59,825 nt of DNA, from positions 1 to 59,825 of the forward strand of contig CAMPYJ010000014.1 of the NCBI GenBank assembly GCA_946998205.1. Direction: 5' to 3'. Numbering within the stretch: the stretch's first letter is position 1; each line of letters opens with the position of its first letter. Source of the DNA: an uncultured Prevotella sp. (GTDB lineage Bacteria > Bacteroidota > Bacteroidia > Bacteroidales > Bacteroidaceae). Below the pieces are notes generated by a model, which saw only the letters and a program-made list of their open reading frames with translations, was not told where the DNA came from and ran no database searches. The translations under genes were made by a program, and so were the position numbers. Shown one piece after another: positions 27,020 to 36,485 of this stretch.

Positions 27020-30000
27020 CTGAAGAAGTTTAAAAATATACTCAACATCATCATTTGGAGCATTGTAGGAATTTATCTTACAATCATCATTTTGTTGCGT
27101 ATACCGTCCATTCAAGACGCATGCGGTCAGCAAGTTGCATCCTTATTATCCAAGCGGCTTGGCACAGAGGTGAAGGTCGAACGTATTGACATAGGCTTTC
27201 TCAATCGCATCATCATTGACGGTCTGTACGTCACAGATCAACAAGGCAAGCCCATGCTGCAAGCCTCCAGGTTTTCTGTGAAACTGGATTTAATTCCTTT
27301 AACGCGCGGAGAGATTTCCATTTCCTCGGCTCAGCTCTTTGGCATGCAGGCTAATCTTTACAAGAACAGTAAAAACACCAAGCCTAACTTTCAATTCGTT
27401 ATCGACTCTTTAGCATCGAAAGACACCACAACACAGGCCAAGCCCATCCGCATCGCCTCAATCGTGTTAAGGCGCGGCTCTGTGAAATACGAACAACTGG
27501 ACATACCGCAGACAAAACACTTCTCACCAGCGCACCTCTATTTGAAAGACATCAGTGCGCATGTCATTGTCAGCGAACTGTCAAAAGACTCGCTGAATGT
27601 CAAACTGAAAAACCTGAGCTTCAAGGAACGATCTGGCCTTCAGGTAAAATCATTCTCATCCAAATTGCGGGCAAACACCAACCATGCCGTCCTGGAGAAT
27701 TTCAAATTGGAACTGCCAAACTCTAAACTTGTATTACATCAAGTGCGCGCCAACTACCGGATGAGGGATGGCGCGCCCTACATGCCCTCGCTGTCCTACC
27801 ATGGACTCATAGACAACTCACACGTCACCCCGTCCGACCTGGCTTTCATCTCCCCGAAGCTCGGCCGCTACCATACGCCCGTCAGCATCCAGTCATCGCT
27901 TTCCGGAACGGCATCGTCTTTGACCATACACCACATCCATTCGCTTGCCAAGAACGAGCTGGAGCTTACCGCCAAGGCAACGATTCAAAGATGGACCAAG
28001 TCTCCAAAGTGGAATCTCGACGTGGAGACGCTCAACCTTCAACAAGCAGCCGTCAGAAAGTACCTGCCCAAGGAATATCAGAACACGCCATTGGCGGAAT
28101 TCCGCCACATCCGTCTGTCAGGCAACTTCCACGGAGAGGGGAAAGACATCCATGCCAAAGGAATCCTCTCATCCAATCTGGGTGACATCAAGTTTGATGC
28201 CACGGCCGCTCAAGGCAGCTACAAGGGAATGTTGGAAACCAACGGTTTGAAGTTGGCTCCCTTGTTGTCCAACCACGATTTTGGGTTGCTGACCGCTAAG
28301 ATTCAGCTCAACGAATTTCGCGAACAAGGCAGCCAAGCCGTGTTCAACATCAAAGGCGATGTCCCCAAAATAGAATACAAAGGATACCCATACAAAAACG
28401 TTTCAATCAACGGACGCGGCTCACTGGATGCACATTCACGTTTGGACCACTTTGAGGGAACGGCTGCGCTCAACGATCCCAACGGCGTACTGAACATCCG
28501 GGGAAAGGTTAACAGAAGCCAAGCACGTTACGCCGCCCTGTTCGACCTCACGGCAAAAGACGTGAACCTCTCGGCCTTGCATCTCACACAAAAGTGGCCC
28601 AACCGGATGGTAAGCCTCCAAGCAAGTTCTCAGCTGTCAGGACGCTCACTGAAAGATGTCACGGGCCGCATGACGCTCGCGGACGTCACGATGCGCGGTC
28701 CCAACCAAACCTATTCATTATCAAGACTTGAGTTGAAAAGCGGATACGACGCGCGCCGGCAGCACTTCCTCTCTCTCGACGGCGACTTCGGCAACGCACT
28801 GGTGGTTGGCACATTCGACTACACTTCCATTCTACAGAACATCGAAAACATCATCATCGACAAACTGCCCGGTATCCAACTGCTCACGCCCATGACAAGA
28901 CGCGTCACCCCACGCACAAACATTCGCCTGTATGCAGACATCAGCAAGACCGATTGGGCAAACTATCTTTTTGACATCCCGCTCTCCCTGCAACAACCGC
29001 TTCAACTCAGCGGCACCATCAACAGCGTCAACAATCAGCTGAACATCAATGTCGACGCACCCGACCTCACTTACGACGGAAGCCGATATCAGGACAATCA
29101 TCTACACTTGTCCACACCAGCCGACACGCTGCACTTCAGCGCAGAGGCCAACAAGATAGATGCAGAGAACAAACGGTGGACCTGGCGCGTGCGGTCTTCC
29201 GCAGCCAACGACCACTTGCTCACCACGCTGTGGTTTAATAATCATGCCGCCCATCCGTTTCAAGGAACCCTGAACACCACGACGAGGTTCTTCAAGAAAA
29301 ACAACGGAGAGACAGCGGCCCACGTAATCATACATCCGTCGGAAATATTGATTGAAGACAGCATCTGGAACATCGAGCCGTCTGACATCATGTACAGCAA
29401 GAACCATCTCACGGTAGACCATTTCTCCATCCATCACGACGACCAACATGTCATCGTAGCTGGTCTGGCCACCAAAAATCCTACTGACACCCTTGCGTTC
29501 GACCTCAAGGGCATTGACGTAAACTATGTGCTGAACCTGCTTCAATTCGATGCCGTCACATTCGGAGGACGGTTGTCTGGACGCGCCTGCGCGTCGGGAA
29601 TCTTCGGAAAGCCACAGGGACACGCGGACATACAAGTGAGCCCGTTTGAATTCGAGACCGGACAAATGGGCATCCTGAACGCCAACGTAAGATGGAACGC
29701 TCCACTGAGGCAGATCGACATCCAAGCCCAAGCCAACGACCAAGGCAGGCAAACCATGATCAACGGCTTTGTTTCGCCAAGCAAGCATTACATCGACTTG
29801 GCCATCCAAGCCCGGCAGACGCGCCTGCAGTTCCTCGAAGGCTTCTGTGGTTCGTTCATGCAAGACGTCGATGCCAGCGGAACCGGACTGCTGCGTCTTT
29901 ATGGCGACTTGTCTTATCTCAACCTCACCGGACAGGTTGTCGCCGACGGTTCTATGGGCATCACGCCCCTCAACACCCATTACACGCTCAGGCGGGACAC

Positions 30001-31447
30001 GATTACCCTGAAACCCGATGAGATTATTTTCAAAAACGACACCGTCTACGACCGCAATGAGAACATAGGTATCGTCAATGGCAGGCTGAGTCACGACAAC
30101 CTCACCAACCTGCGATACGACCTGCACGTCGCTGCAGAGAGCCTCTTGGCTTACGACACGCACGCTTTTGATGGAAACACCTTCTATGGAACGGCCTACG
30201 TCAACGGAACCTGCGCCATCACCGGCAATGGCGACGACCTGAACATCGACGTCAACGCCATACCGCAGAAAGGCTCACAAATCGTGTACAACGTGGCCGG
30301 TCTGGACGCGGTCAGCAACCAGAACTTCATCAGATGGTCGACAAGAAACGATTCCCTCCAACCAGACAGCGCCGCGCCACGCCGACACAGCAACGATTTG
30401 GGCGCACAAAAGTTGCCCGAGGTATCCGGAGACTTACATCTGAACCTGCTCATCAACAGCACGCCCAACCTCACGCTCAAACTGCTCATGGACAACAAGA
30501 CGGGCGACTACATCGCATTGAACGGCAACGGCGTGCTGCGCGCCAACTACTACGACAAGGGTCCCTTCGAAATGTTCGGAAACTACACGGTAGACCACGG
30601 CGTCTACGCACTGACCATACAAAACGTCATCAAGAAAAACTTCCAGTTTCAGCAGGGAAGCGCCATCACCTTCGGAGGCGACCCTTTTCATGCGGCACTC
30701 AACCTTAACGCCACGCACACCGTCAACGGCGTGAGCCTGGCCGACCTGAACATCGGACGGTCGTTCACCAACAACAACGTACGCGTCAACTGCCTGATGA
30801 ACATCACAGGCACCCCACAGGCGCCGCGGGTAGACTTCAACCTCGACATGCCCACACTGAGCAACGACGCCAAGCAGATGGTATACAGCCTCATCAACAG
30901 CGAGGAGGAGATGAACCAGCAAGTGCTGTACCTCCTGGCCGTAGGCAGGTTCTACTCACAAGGGGCCAACAACAGCGCAGCCACGGAGGGGGCGGCGCAG
31001 CACAGCCAGGCGAGCCTCGCCATGCAGAGCATCCTCAGCGGAACGCTGAGCCAGCAAATCAACAACGTGCTGAACACCGTCATCGACAACGCCGACTGGA
31101 ACATCGGAGCCAACATCTCAACCGGAACGGAAGGGTTCAACAACGCCGAGTACGAAGGACTGCTCAGCGGAAGACTGCTGAACAACCGCCTGCTCATCAA
31201 CGGACAGTTCGGGTACAGGGACAACCCAAACGCAGCGACAAGCTTCATAGGCGACTTCGACCTCAGATACCTGCTCGTGCCAAACGGAAACCTGGCCGTC
31301 AAGGTGTACAACCTTACCAATGACAGATACTTCACGCGCAACAGCCTTACCACGCAAGGACTGGGACTGATCCTGAAGAAAGACTTCACCAACCTCAAGG
31401 ACTTGTTCGGACGAAGGAGAGCGAAAAAGGCGGAAACCTCAAGATAA
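27020..31447 (+). CDS. tamB: TamB-like translocation and assembly module protein
   Basis: A very large (about 1475-residue) envelope protein. One N-terminal helix (ILNIIIWSIVGIYLTIIILLRIP) anchors it in the inner membrane. The rest is long beta-strand-rich sequence of the AsmA/TamB type, ending in the DUF490 domain (last ~400 residues; NADWNIGANISTG, RLLINGQFGYRDNP). TamB spans the periplasm and moves lipids or barrel proteins to the outer membrane. No ATG precedes the anchor in frame: an in-frame TGA lies at 26999-27001, and the natural start by context is CTG at 27020 (encoding KKFKN after it); TTG at 27092 would cut the anchor. The TAA stop forms part of a MITE target duplication. Confidence 0.87.
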   Translation: MKKFKNILNIIIWSIVGIYLTIIILLRIPSIQDACGQQVASLLSKRLGTEVKVERIDIGFLNRIIIDGLYVTDQQGKPMLQASRFSVKLDLIPLTRGEISISSAQLFGMQANLYKNSKNTKPNFQFVIDSLASKDTTTQAKPIRIASIVLRRGSVKYEQLDIPQTKHFSPAHLYLKDISAHVIVSELSKDSLNVKLKNLSFKERSGLQVKSFSSKLRANTNHAVLENFKLELPNSKLVLHQVRANYRMRDGAPYMPSLSYHGLIDNSHVTPSDLAFISPKLGRYHTPVSIQSSLSGTASSLTIHHIHSLAKNELELTAKATIQRWTKSPKWNLDVETLNLQQAAVRKYLPKEYQNTPLAEFRHIRLSGNFHGEGKDIHAKGILSSNLGDIKFDATAAQGSYKGMLETNGLKLAPLLSNHDFGLLTAKIQLNEFREQGSQAVFNIKGDVPKIEYKGYPYKNVSINGRGSLDAHSRLDHFEGTAALNDPNGVLNIRGKVNRSQARYAALFDLTAKDVNLSALHLTQKWPNRMVSLQASSQLSGRSLKDVTGRMTLADVTMRGPNQTYSLSRLELKSGYDARRQHFLSLDGDFGNALVVGTFDYTSILQNIENIIIDKLPGIQLLTPMTRRVTPRTNIRLYADISKTDWANYLFDIPLSLQQPLQLSGTINSVNNQLNINVDAPDLTYDGSRYQDNHLHLSTPADTLHFSAEANKIDAENKRWTWRVRSSAANDHLLTTLWFNNHAAHPFQGTLNTTTRFFKKNNGETAAHVIIHPSEILIEDSIWNIEPSDIMYSKNHLTVDHFSIHHDDQHVIVAGLATKNPTDTLAFDLKGIDVNYVLNLLQFDAVTFGGRLSGRACASGIFGKPQGHADIQVSPFEFETGQMGILNANVRWNAPLRQIDIQAQANDQGRQTMINGFVSPSKHYIDLAIQARQTRLQFLEGFCGSFMQDVDASGTGLLRLYGDLSYLNLTGQVVADGSMGITPLNTHYTLRRDTITLKPDEIIFKNDTVYDRNENIGIVNGRLSHDNLTNLRYDLHVAAESLLAYDTHAFDGNTFYGTAYVNGTCAITGNGDDLNIDVNAIPQKGSQIVYNVAGLDAVSNQNFIRWSTRNDSLQPDSAAPRRHSNDLGAQKLPEVSGDLHLNLLINSTPNLTLKLLMDNKTGDYIALNGNGVLRANYYDKGPFEMFGNYTVDHGVYALTIQNVIKKNFQFQQGSAITFGGDPFHAALNLNATHTVNGVSLADLNIGRSFTNNNVRVNCLMNITGTPQAPRVDFNLDMPTLSNDAKQMVYSLINSEEEMNQQVLYLLAVGRFYSQGANNSAATEGAAQHSQASLAMQSILSGTLSQQINNVLNTVIDNADWNIGANISTGTEGFNNAEYEGLLSGRLLNNRLLINGQFGYRDNPNAATSFIGDFDLRYLLVPNGNLAVKVYNLTNDRYFTRNSLTTQGLGLILKKDFTNLKDLFGRRRAKKAETSR

Positions 31448-31448
31448 A

Positions 31449-31683
31449 GGGCTGTTCTATAAATTAGCCTTGACAGATTGTGAGACTGTTTTATATGAAA
31501 CATAGTCTTACATAGTCTTACATAGTCTTACATAGTCTTACATGGTCTTACATAGTCTTACATAGTCTTACATAGTCTTACATAGTCTTACATAGTCCCA
31601 CCTAATAAAGTCCACAAGATGACAAAACGTAAAAAACATCTGACACAAAAAAAACTTTACGGCGGTAATTTATAGCACCGCCC
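31449..31683 (-). mobile_element. MITE-like element with internal 10-bp tandem array
   Basis: Both ends are present (GGGCTGTTCTATAAATTA at the left, TAATTTATAGCACCGCCC at the right), with target duplication TAAA at 31445-31448 and 31684-31687. The central hairpin has been replaced by ten copies of the 10-mer CATAGTCTTA. The left duplication includes the tamB stop codon. Confidence 0.9.
31501..31600. repeat. CATAGTCTTA tandem array (10 units)
   Basis: Ten head-to-tail 10-bp units inside the MITE-like element, identical except for a G in the fifth and CCCA at the end of the tenth. There are no spacers, so it is not a CRISPR array. Confidence 0.95.
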
Positions 31684-31695
31684 TAAAACAAACAA

Positions 31696-31726
31696 AGCCA
31701 GCCGCGGGGGCTGGCTTCGTCTTTTT
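31696..31726 (+). terminator. Terminator downstream of tamB
   Basis: An 8-bp stem, AGCCAGCC (31696-31703) with GGCTGGCT (31709-31716), then TCGTCTTTTT. It would end transcripts that run through the MITE from tamB. Confidence 0.75.
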
Positions 31727-31766
31727 CACGACGGTTCTTGAATTCGATTTGCCGAAGAACCGCCCG

Positions 31767-31862
31767 TCAGAGAATCCTCGAGCAGCTGAGAATGGCCACG
31801 ATGGCCGCCAGCAGCAGAAGAACGTTAGTAACAAGGCGCAGACGGACGTTCCACCGTTCCAC
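31767..31862 (-). CDS. Possible second hydrophobic micropeptide
   Basis: In frame after the smalltalk stop there is a GTG-started frame of 31 codons (ERWNVRLRLVTNVLLLLAAIVAIL and then SCSRIL). It has one hydrophobic helix and a Cys near the end, a form seen in other micropeptides of HU-smalltalk loci. The strong AGGAGG is 17 nt upstream, too far for a normal site, so the start is uncertain. Confidence 0.3.
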   Translation of the reverse strand: MERWNVRLRLVTNVLLLLAAIVAILSCSRIL

Positions 31863-31898
31863 GCGCCCGGTCCAGCTGACCTCCTCCCGCGATGCTCT

Positions 31899-32006
31899 TC
31901 AGCTTTCGCCGCAAGACGGTTTGTCTTGCGAGTTGAGCATGCCCAGGACGGCCGTGGCGACGGTGATGATGATCTTGAACAACAGTTTCCAATTGATGCG
32001 TTTCAT
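31899..32006 (-). CDS. Smalltalk-type micropeptide
   Basis: A 35-residue peptide beginning MKRINWKLLFKIIITVATA and ending in a short polar tail with one Cys. The pattern (K-x-x-W-K near the start, one helix of I/V/T/A, small C-terminus) is that of the smalltalk micropeptides of Prevotella and Bacteroides, which lie just after HU-type genes, as here (63 bp after the HU-like gene, same strand). The helix suggests the inner membrane. Function is unknown. An N-acetylmuramoyl-L-alanine amidase gene commonly follows in other genomes; it is not present here. Confidence 0.7.
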   Translation of the reverse strand: MKRINWKLLFKIIITVATAVLGMLNSQDKPSCGES

Positions 32007-32069
32007 GGTGATTCATTTTTTTTCAACATCCCCCCACCCGAGAGGGCGGGGAGGACGCGGGGTTTAAGG

Positions 32070-32546
32070 TTACTGATTGGGGTTCGCGTTCCCCTCAGGT
32101 TTTACTGCAACCGGTTTCGTGGTGTCCACGGAGTTCTTGGGAGCCTCCTGAACCTTGATACCATCGAGGAACTTGCGGTTGCGCTTCTTGCCCTTGCCGC
32201 CACCACCCGTCATCTCAGGAATGAAGTTCACGCGGTAGTTCACCACATTGCTGGCCACGTTGAAGTCGGAGGCCTTGGCGGCCGGCCTGGTTCTCAGACC
32301 AATCTTGAACGAACCGAACCCGTTGAGCTTCACCACGCGGCTCTGCTGCAACTCATCTTGCATCACCTCCACCAACTCGGCCAGCACGGCCACCACGTCA
32401 CTGCGCTTCACGGTGCAGTTGCGCTGGATGCGCTCGGCCAGAGCGTCGGTCTCGATTACCTGCGGATGAATGGCGCGGGCATACCATAAGCCACTGGTAG
32501 GAACGCCTTTTCTCTTGTCTTGATACAGTTTATACATTACTGCCAT
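32070..32546 (-). CDS. HU-like DNA-binding protein with C-terminal extension
   Basis: A 158-residue nucleoid protein of the Bacteroidetes HU/IHF-like class. The core (residues ~25-115) keeps the alpha-helical dimer region (DVVAVLAELVEVMQDELQQSRVVKLNGFGSFKIGLRTRPA) and the G-F-G-S-F turn before the arm; the tail is basic, then Pro/Lys/Val rich. The N-terminus AVMYKLYQDKRKG is characteristic of this subclass. It has its own promoter (32689-32719) with a leader of about 135 nt, and heads the unit with the smalltalk peptide. Confidence 0.9.
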   Translation of the reverse strand: MAVMYKLYQDKRKGVPTSGLWYARAIHPQVIETDALAERIQRNCTVKRSDVVAVLAELVEVMQDELQQSRVVKLNGFGSFKIGLRTRPAAKASDFNVASNVVNYRVNFIPEMTGGGGKGKKRNRKFLDGIKVQEAPKNSVDTTKPVAVKPEGNANPNQ

Positions 32547-32688
32547 AATGATTTGTGTGTTTTTAATTGATTATTTATCCTCGGCTGTGTGTTTTTCATG
32601 GTACGCGGTTTCCTGTTCGATGCCGGCTTATCGTCCGGGCTTCCGCTTCATGTTTTGTCTGCCGAATCAGTCTCTCTGACTGACGATG

Positions 32689-32719
32689 CAAAGGTACAAT
32701 AGAATAAAGGTGAAAACAA
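32689..32719 (-). promoter_or_regulatory. Promoter of the HU-like gene
   Basis: Minus strand: TTG (32719-32717), 20 nt, TACCTTTG (32696-32689). Confidence 0.65.
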
Positions 32720-32797
32720 GAAACATCAATAGGCATGTAAGGAGCAAAATGAAGAATGTGGAATTTTCCTGATTTCATCACACTATCATTAAAGGTA

Positions 32798-32989
32798 TAC
32801 GCGAGTTCGGGATAAGAAAATCTTTAGAAAAGTTCCAGTTGCCTTGATTTCTCTATGTGTACCGGCAGGGCTTCCGGCTTATTGTCAAAGAAACAACAGG
32901 CTGTAAGAGCAGAACACAAGTTCATGATGAAATTATACGCGAGTTCGGAATAAGTGACAAAAAGAGACCCATTTTAGGTCTCTTTTTGT
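32798..32989. repeat. Direct 20-bp repeat pair and terminator-like hairpin
   Basis: ATACGCGAGTTCGG(G/A)ATAAG occurs at about 32798 and again at about 32935, 137 bp apart. The second is followed by a 13-bp hairpin, ACAAAAAGAGACC (32957-32969) with GGTCTCTTTTTGT (32977-32989). No gene lies between them; 32720-33064 is otherwise unremarkable. Confidence 0.6.
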
Positions 32990-33026
32990 TACTTGTGTCG
33001 TAATCCACCGCCTGTGGCGGTATTTA

Positions 33027-33056
33027 TGAGCGGGCTCTTTGAAAGGGGCCCGCTCA
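33027..33056 (-). terminator. Hairpin downstream of the surface lipoprotein gene
   Basis: GAGCGGGC pairs with GCCCGCTC across a loop of about 12 nt, a few bases after the minus-strand stop at 33065. The T run is on the far side, so termination is plausible but not certain. Confidence 0.5.
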
Positions 33057-33064
33057 AAATAAAA

Positions 33065-34735
33065 CTATCGGGGAGACTCCTCGAAAGGGAGCGCTACATA
33101 CCCGTAGGAGCGGGTGGAGAAACTCATGTGCACGTTATCACTGCGGAAGATCAGGTCGTACGCGTTTGAACTATCCTTGGAGGCGGCACTGGACGACCAA
33201 TAGTAACCTACGAAGCTGAAGAACTTGCCATTGGAGTAATAGCCCAACGCAGGGAGAAAGAAGTAATCACTAATCACACTATCAGCAGGCTTGCCGGAAT
33301 CGGGATCAATGGAAGAAGCGTAGTGGCCGTCAGAAACACACAAATCTTTATCATTAGGATCTTTAAGCTTTAAGTCGTCAGATTTCTCCTTGCCGTTTTC
33401 ATGAGCGATGACGCTGAGCTTCTTAAGCCATATACCACGTTTGTAAATCCTACCGAAAACCTCCCACGGAGTACTCCTATCCCAATGAGCATCACCCTTC
33501 AATACGTACCAAGCCATTTCGTTGGCATTGGGAAGCTGCTTAAAGAGAGAATTGGAAACCTCGAAAGCACCGCTACCCTCGTGATACCAACGAGCAACAT
33601 CAGCTTTAGACTTAGGAAAACCGCTGTTTGTTTCATAAGACCCTGTTGGCTGCCAAGGTGTAGCAGCGTCCCACTCGTGGCCGGACCAATAGTTCTCGGC
33701 GGCATCCCACATGTAATAATTGCGACCGCTGTAATGTCTGACACTAAGATCAACGGGAATATCACAAATCTTATTGGCACCAAAGTTATGTGACTTATAA
33801 CTTTCGGTTATTGTTGCTTCCGTATTCATTGCGTCTGAAATTGTATATTTTACTGTCAAGGTATGGGTGCCGGGAGCTATAACGACGTAAAGAGAATTCT
33901 TAATACTTTTCGTTTTTGTTGCTTGATCTACAAGCTTAAGACCTTTTCCATCAGTACCTACATTCAGCGTAATTGTCTTTGACTCGTTCGTACCCTTGGA
34001 AAGACCATCTTGAGTAAGTTCATAAGTACCAGCAATATTGTTATCAGAGGTTATCTCTATGCGTTTGATCCTAAAGTTTTCACGCTGCACCTTAATGGGC
34101 ATATAGGGAAGGAAGCAAAGATAGGATGCCTTGTGCTCCAACTCGAAACTATAGCCGCTCTTGCCTTCAACGGTAGTCTTCGTTGCCTTTGCCACACCAC
34201 AATCGCCGGCGGCGCCAAAATGCTTGGTGTTGTTAAAGGCTGCCAGGGTCTGATTGTTGGCGATAACAACAACATTCTTTCCTTCGGCACTGGTGTTAGT
34301 GTTAGTACCATAATAGTAAACATCGTATTGATTCTTGCCGGTGTAAGAACCATCTACCAAGAATGTAGCACAATCTACAGCAGCATTGATAGTATTCTGA
34401 CTCTTAAACAACGTCTTATTATCGTCCTCTACATAGATCACGTCTTTAGGCTCCCAATAGAAGACTCCTTGAACACCGATGGCTTTACGACTCATAGAAG
34501 TACGGGTGAGAAAGCCAGGGACTTCTGTTGAAATTTCAGGAGTACTAAGCTGCATACGCTCCATGGGAGCCTCTGTTACGATACCTCCTGTAAAGGCAGT
34601 AAGCTGACCATTACTATTATTATTACTATTATTATTACTATCAGCACTCTCTTCGTTAGAACAGCTGCACATCAGCGCAGATGCAGCAACAAAAGCCGCA
34701 AACGAGACAAATAATTTAGTTTTCATCTGTTTCAA
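33065..34735 (-). CDS. Surface lipoprotein, fimbrillin-like N-terminus and FISUMP-like C-terminus
   Basis: A 556-residue lipoprotein. The lipobox (ALMCSC, Cys25) is followed by an Asn/Ser spacer with repeated SNNNS units. Residues ~75-330 look like the beta-sandwich of fimbrillin-like (Mfa/FimB-type) proteins: VIYVEDDNKTLFKS, SYLCFLPYMPIKV. The last ~170 residues (YWSGHEWDAATPW to GYYWSSSAASKDSSNAYDLIFRSDNV) have the repeated W/G/Y-S-S pattern of FISUMP (DUF1566-like) domains. It is probably surface-exposed or fimbria-associated. A repeat-containing peptide gene precedes it by 65 bp, and a GA repeat lies upstream. Domain calls are by eye. Confidence 0.65.
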   Translation of the reverse strand: MKQMKTKLFVSFAAFVAASALMCSCSNEESADSNNNSNNNSNGQLTAFTGGIVTEAPMERMQLSTPEISTEVPGFLTRTSMSRKAIGVQGVFYWEPKDVIYVEDDNKTLFKSQNTINAAVDCATFLVDGSYTGKNQYDVYYYGTNTNTSAEGKNVVVIANNQTLAAFNNTKHFGAAGDCGVAKATKTTVEGKSGYSFELEHKASYLCFLPYMPIKVQRENFRIKRIEITSDNNIAGTYELTQDGLSKGTNESKTITLNVGTDGKGLKLVDQATKTKSIKNSLYVVIAPGTHTLTVKYTISDAMNTEATITESYKSHNFGANKICDIPVDLSVRHYSGRNYYMWDAAENYWSGHEWDAATPWQPTGSYETNSGFPKSKADVARWYHEGSGAFEVSNSLFKQLPNANEMAWYVLKGDAHWDRSTPWEVFGRIYKRGIWLKKLSVIAHENGKEKSDDLKLKDPNDKDLCVSDGHYASSIDPDSGKPADSVISDYFFLPALGYYSNGKFFSFVGYYWSSSAASKDSSNAYDLIFRSDNVHMSFSTRSYGYVALPFEESPR

Positions 34736-34800
34736 TTGTTTATAAAATTAATTCAATAAAAATGGTTATTACGAATAAAGTATTTAAGAGTTGACCTCAA

Positions 34801-35034
34801 TTACTGGGGATCTTTCACTTCCTTTTTTTCAAGAAGACAATCGTAATCAGCTGTCCCGGCGCTACCACCAAATGGGCTTGGGGCACAAAGTTCATCGGGC
34901 TCGGAACTAGTTTTCCCAGCGCTACCACCAAATAGGCTTCCAGCACAAAGCGAATACTCTACTGGAATGCAAACAATCTTAGGACAAATGTAAGCCGACT
35001 TTCTACTTGCGGCAGTGATTTCTGTTTTACTCAT
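34801..35034 (-). CDS. Peptide with duplicated LCA(G/P)SxFGGSAG core
   Basis: A 77-residue protein (counting from the ATG at 35034; the frame is open to 35085). The N-terminal part has Y-I-C-P-K-I-V-C-I-P-V-E, the same form as the peptide at 17657. The C-terminal part holds two repeats, LCAGSLFGGSAG and LCAPSPFGGSAG, encoded by a 60-bp direct duplication (about 34859-34893 and 34919-34953). A conserved leader-like half plus a duplicated small-residue/Cys core is reminiscent of ribosomally made peptide precursors, but no modifying enzyme is visible nearby. It shares a strand and probably an operon with the lipoprotein at 33065. Confidence 0.55.
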   Translation of the reverse strand: MSKTEITAASRKSAYICPKIVCIPVEYSLCAGSLFGGSAGKTSSEPDELCAPSPFGGSAGTADYDCLLEKKEVKDPQ

Positions 35035-35188
35035 AACGATACAATAAATTTTTATTTGACTTTTAGTTTCTGAATATACAACCATACAAGGATGGCAAAG
35101 AATTACCTTCCAAAAAGAGACACAAAGCTTCGCTGCGCACTAAAACATAATGCGCAAAAAGAGGTATAGTATAAGAGAAGATAAACCT

Positions 35189-35876
<688 letters not shown>

Positions 35877-35979
35877 ATATATACTAATAATACTAATCAT
35901 ACTAATGATACTGATGATACTCATGATACTGATAATCCGACGACGATAGGACGGGAGCCGTCGCCGTCGTCGTTTTTTT
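35877..35979 (+). terminator. Nine-base tandem repeat followed by a strong terminator
   Basis: About six degenerate units of ATACTAATN/ATACTGATN (35877-35936) lead into a terminator: CGACGACG (35938-35945) pairs with CGTCGTCG (35965-35972), then seven T. There is no recognisable gene upstream for it to serve. Confidence 0.7.
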
Positions 35980-36059
35980 CAAGAAATAAAAAATCATTAC
36001 AAACGATAAAAGCGGGGCCGAGGGTACGATGCCGCATGGTTCGCCATGACATTCCAACT

Positions 36060-36165
36060 TTTTCCCGCTTCCCACTCTCCTATCACCGCTACCCGCTTCA
36101 CTGGTTCCTCGTTCCCCTCTCTCCCATCACCGCTACCCGCTGCACAGGTTCCCCGCTCCCCACTC
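36060..36165. repeat. Tandem pair of pyrimidine-rich ~48-bp units
   Basis: Two imperfect copies of TCACCGCTACCCGCT..CA..GGTTCC, with CTCTCC(T/C)A before each. No gene is supported; 36166-36450 shows nothing further. Confidence 0.6.
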
Positions 36166-36485
36166 CTACGGCTCGGAACGTGAACGTCACACCCATTCGG
36201 CTCATTTTGCTCCCGCAAAGCCTATTGATGTTTTTTGGAAGGCACTTCAAAACGACCTAAATTTGCGGGCAAAAACAATGAACGGAATGAAAAAACAGCA
36301 TGATGATGGCACACGGCTCCTGCATGGAAGGGCGAGAGTAGGTGAAACAAAATCAAATCATTGTTATGGTCAACGAGAGGCTTTTTGGAATAAAAAAATC
36401 CTGATGCCTTACACACATTTGAAGTGATTCCGTAGATAATTTCATAAAAAAAATAACTATCTTTACATTGAAAAATCAACGCAAG

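Noticed and set aside
26998..27033. ATG-started short frame MKQSRTLSEEV before tamB
   Set aside because: Stops after 11 codons, is out of frame with the anchor, and overlaps the predicted promoter and transcript start.
31501..31600. CRISPR-like array
   Set aside because: The 10-bp units are directly adjacent with no spacers and no cas genes are present; it is a simple tandem array inside the MITE-like element.
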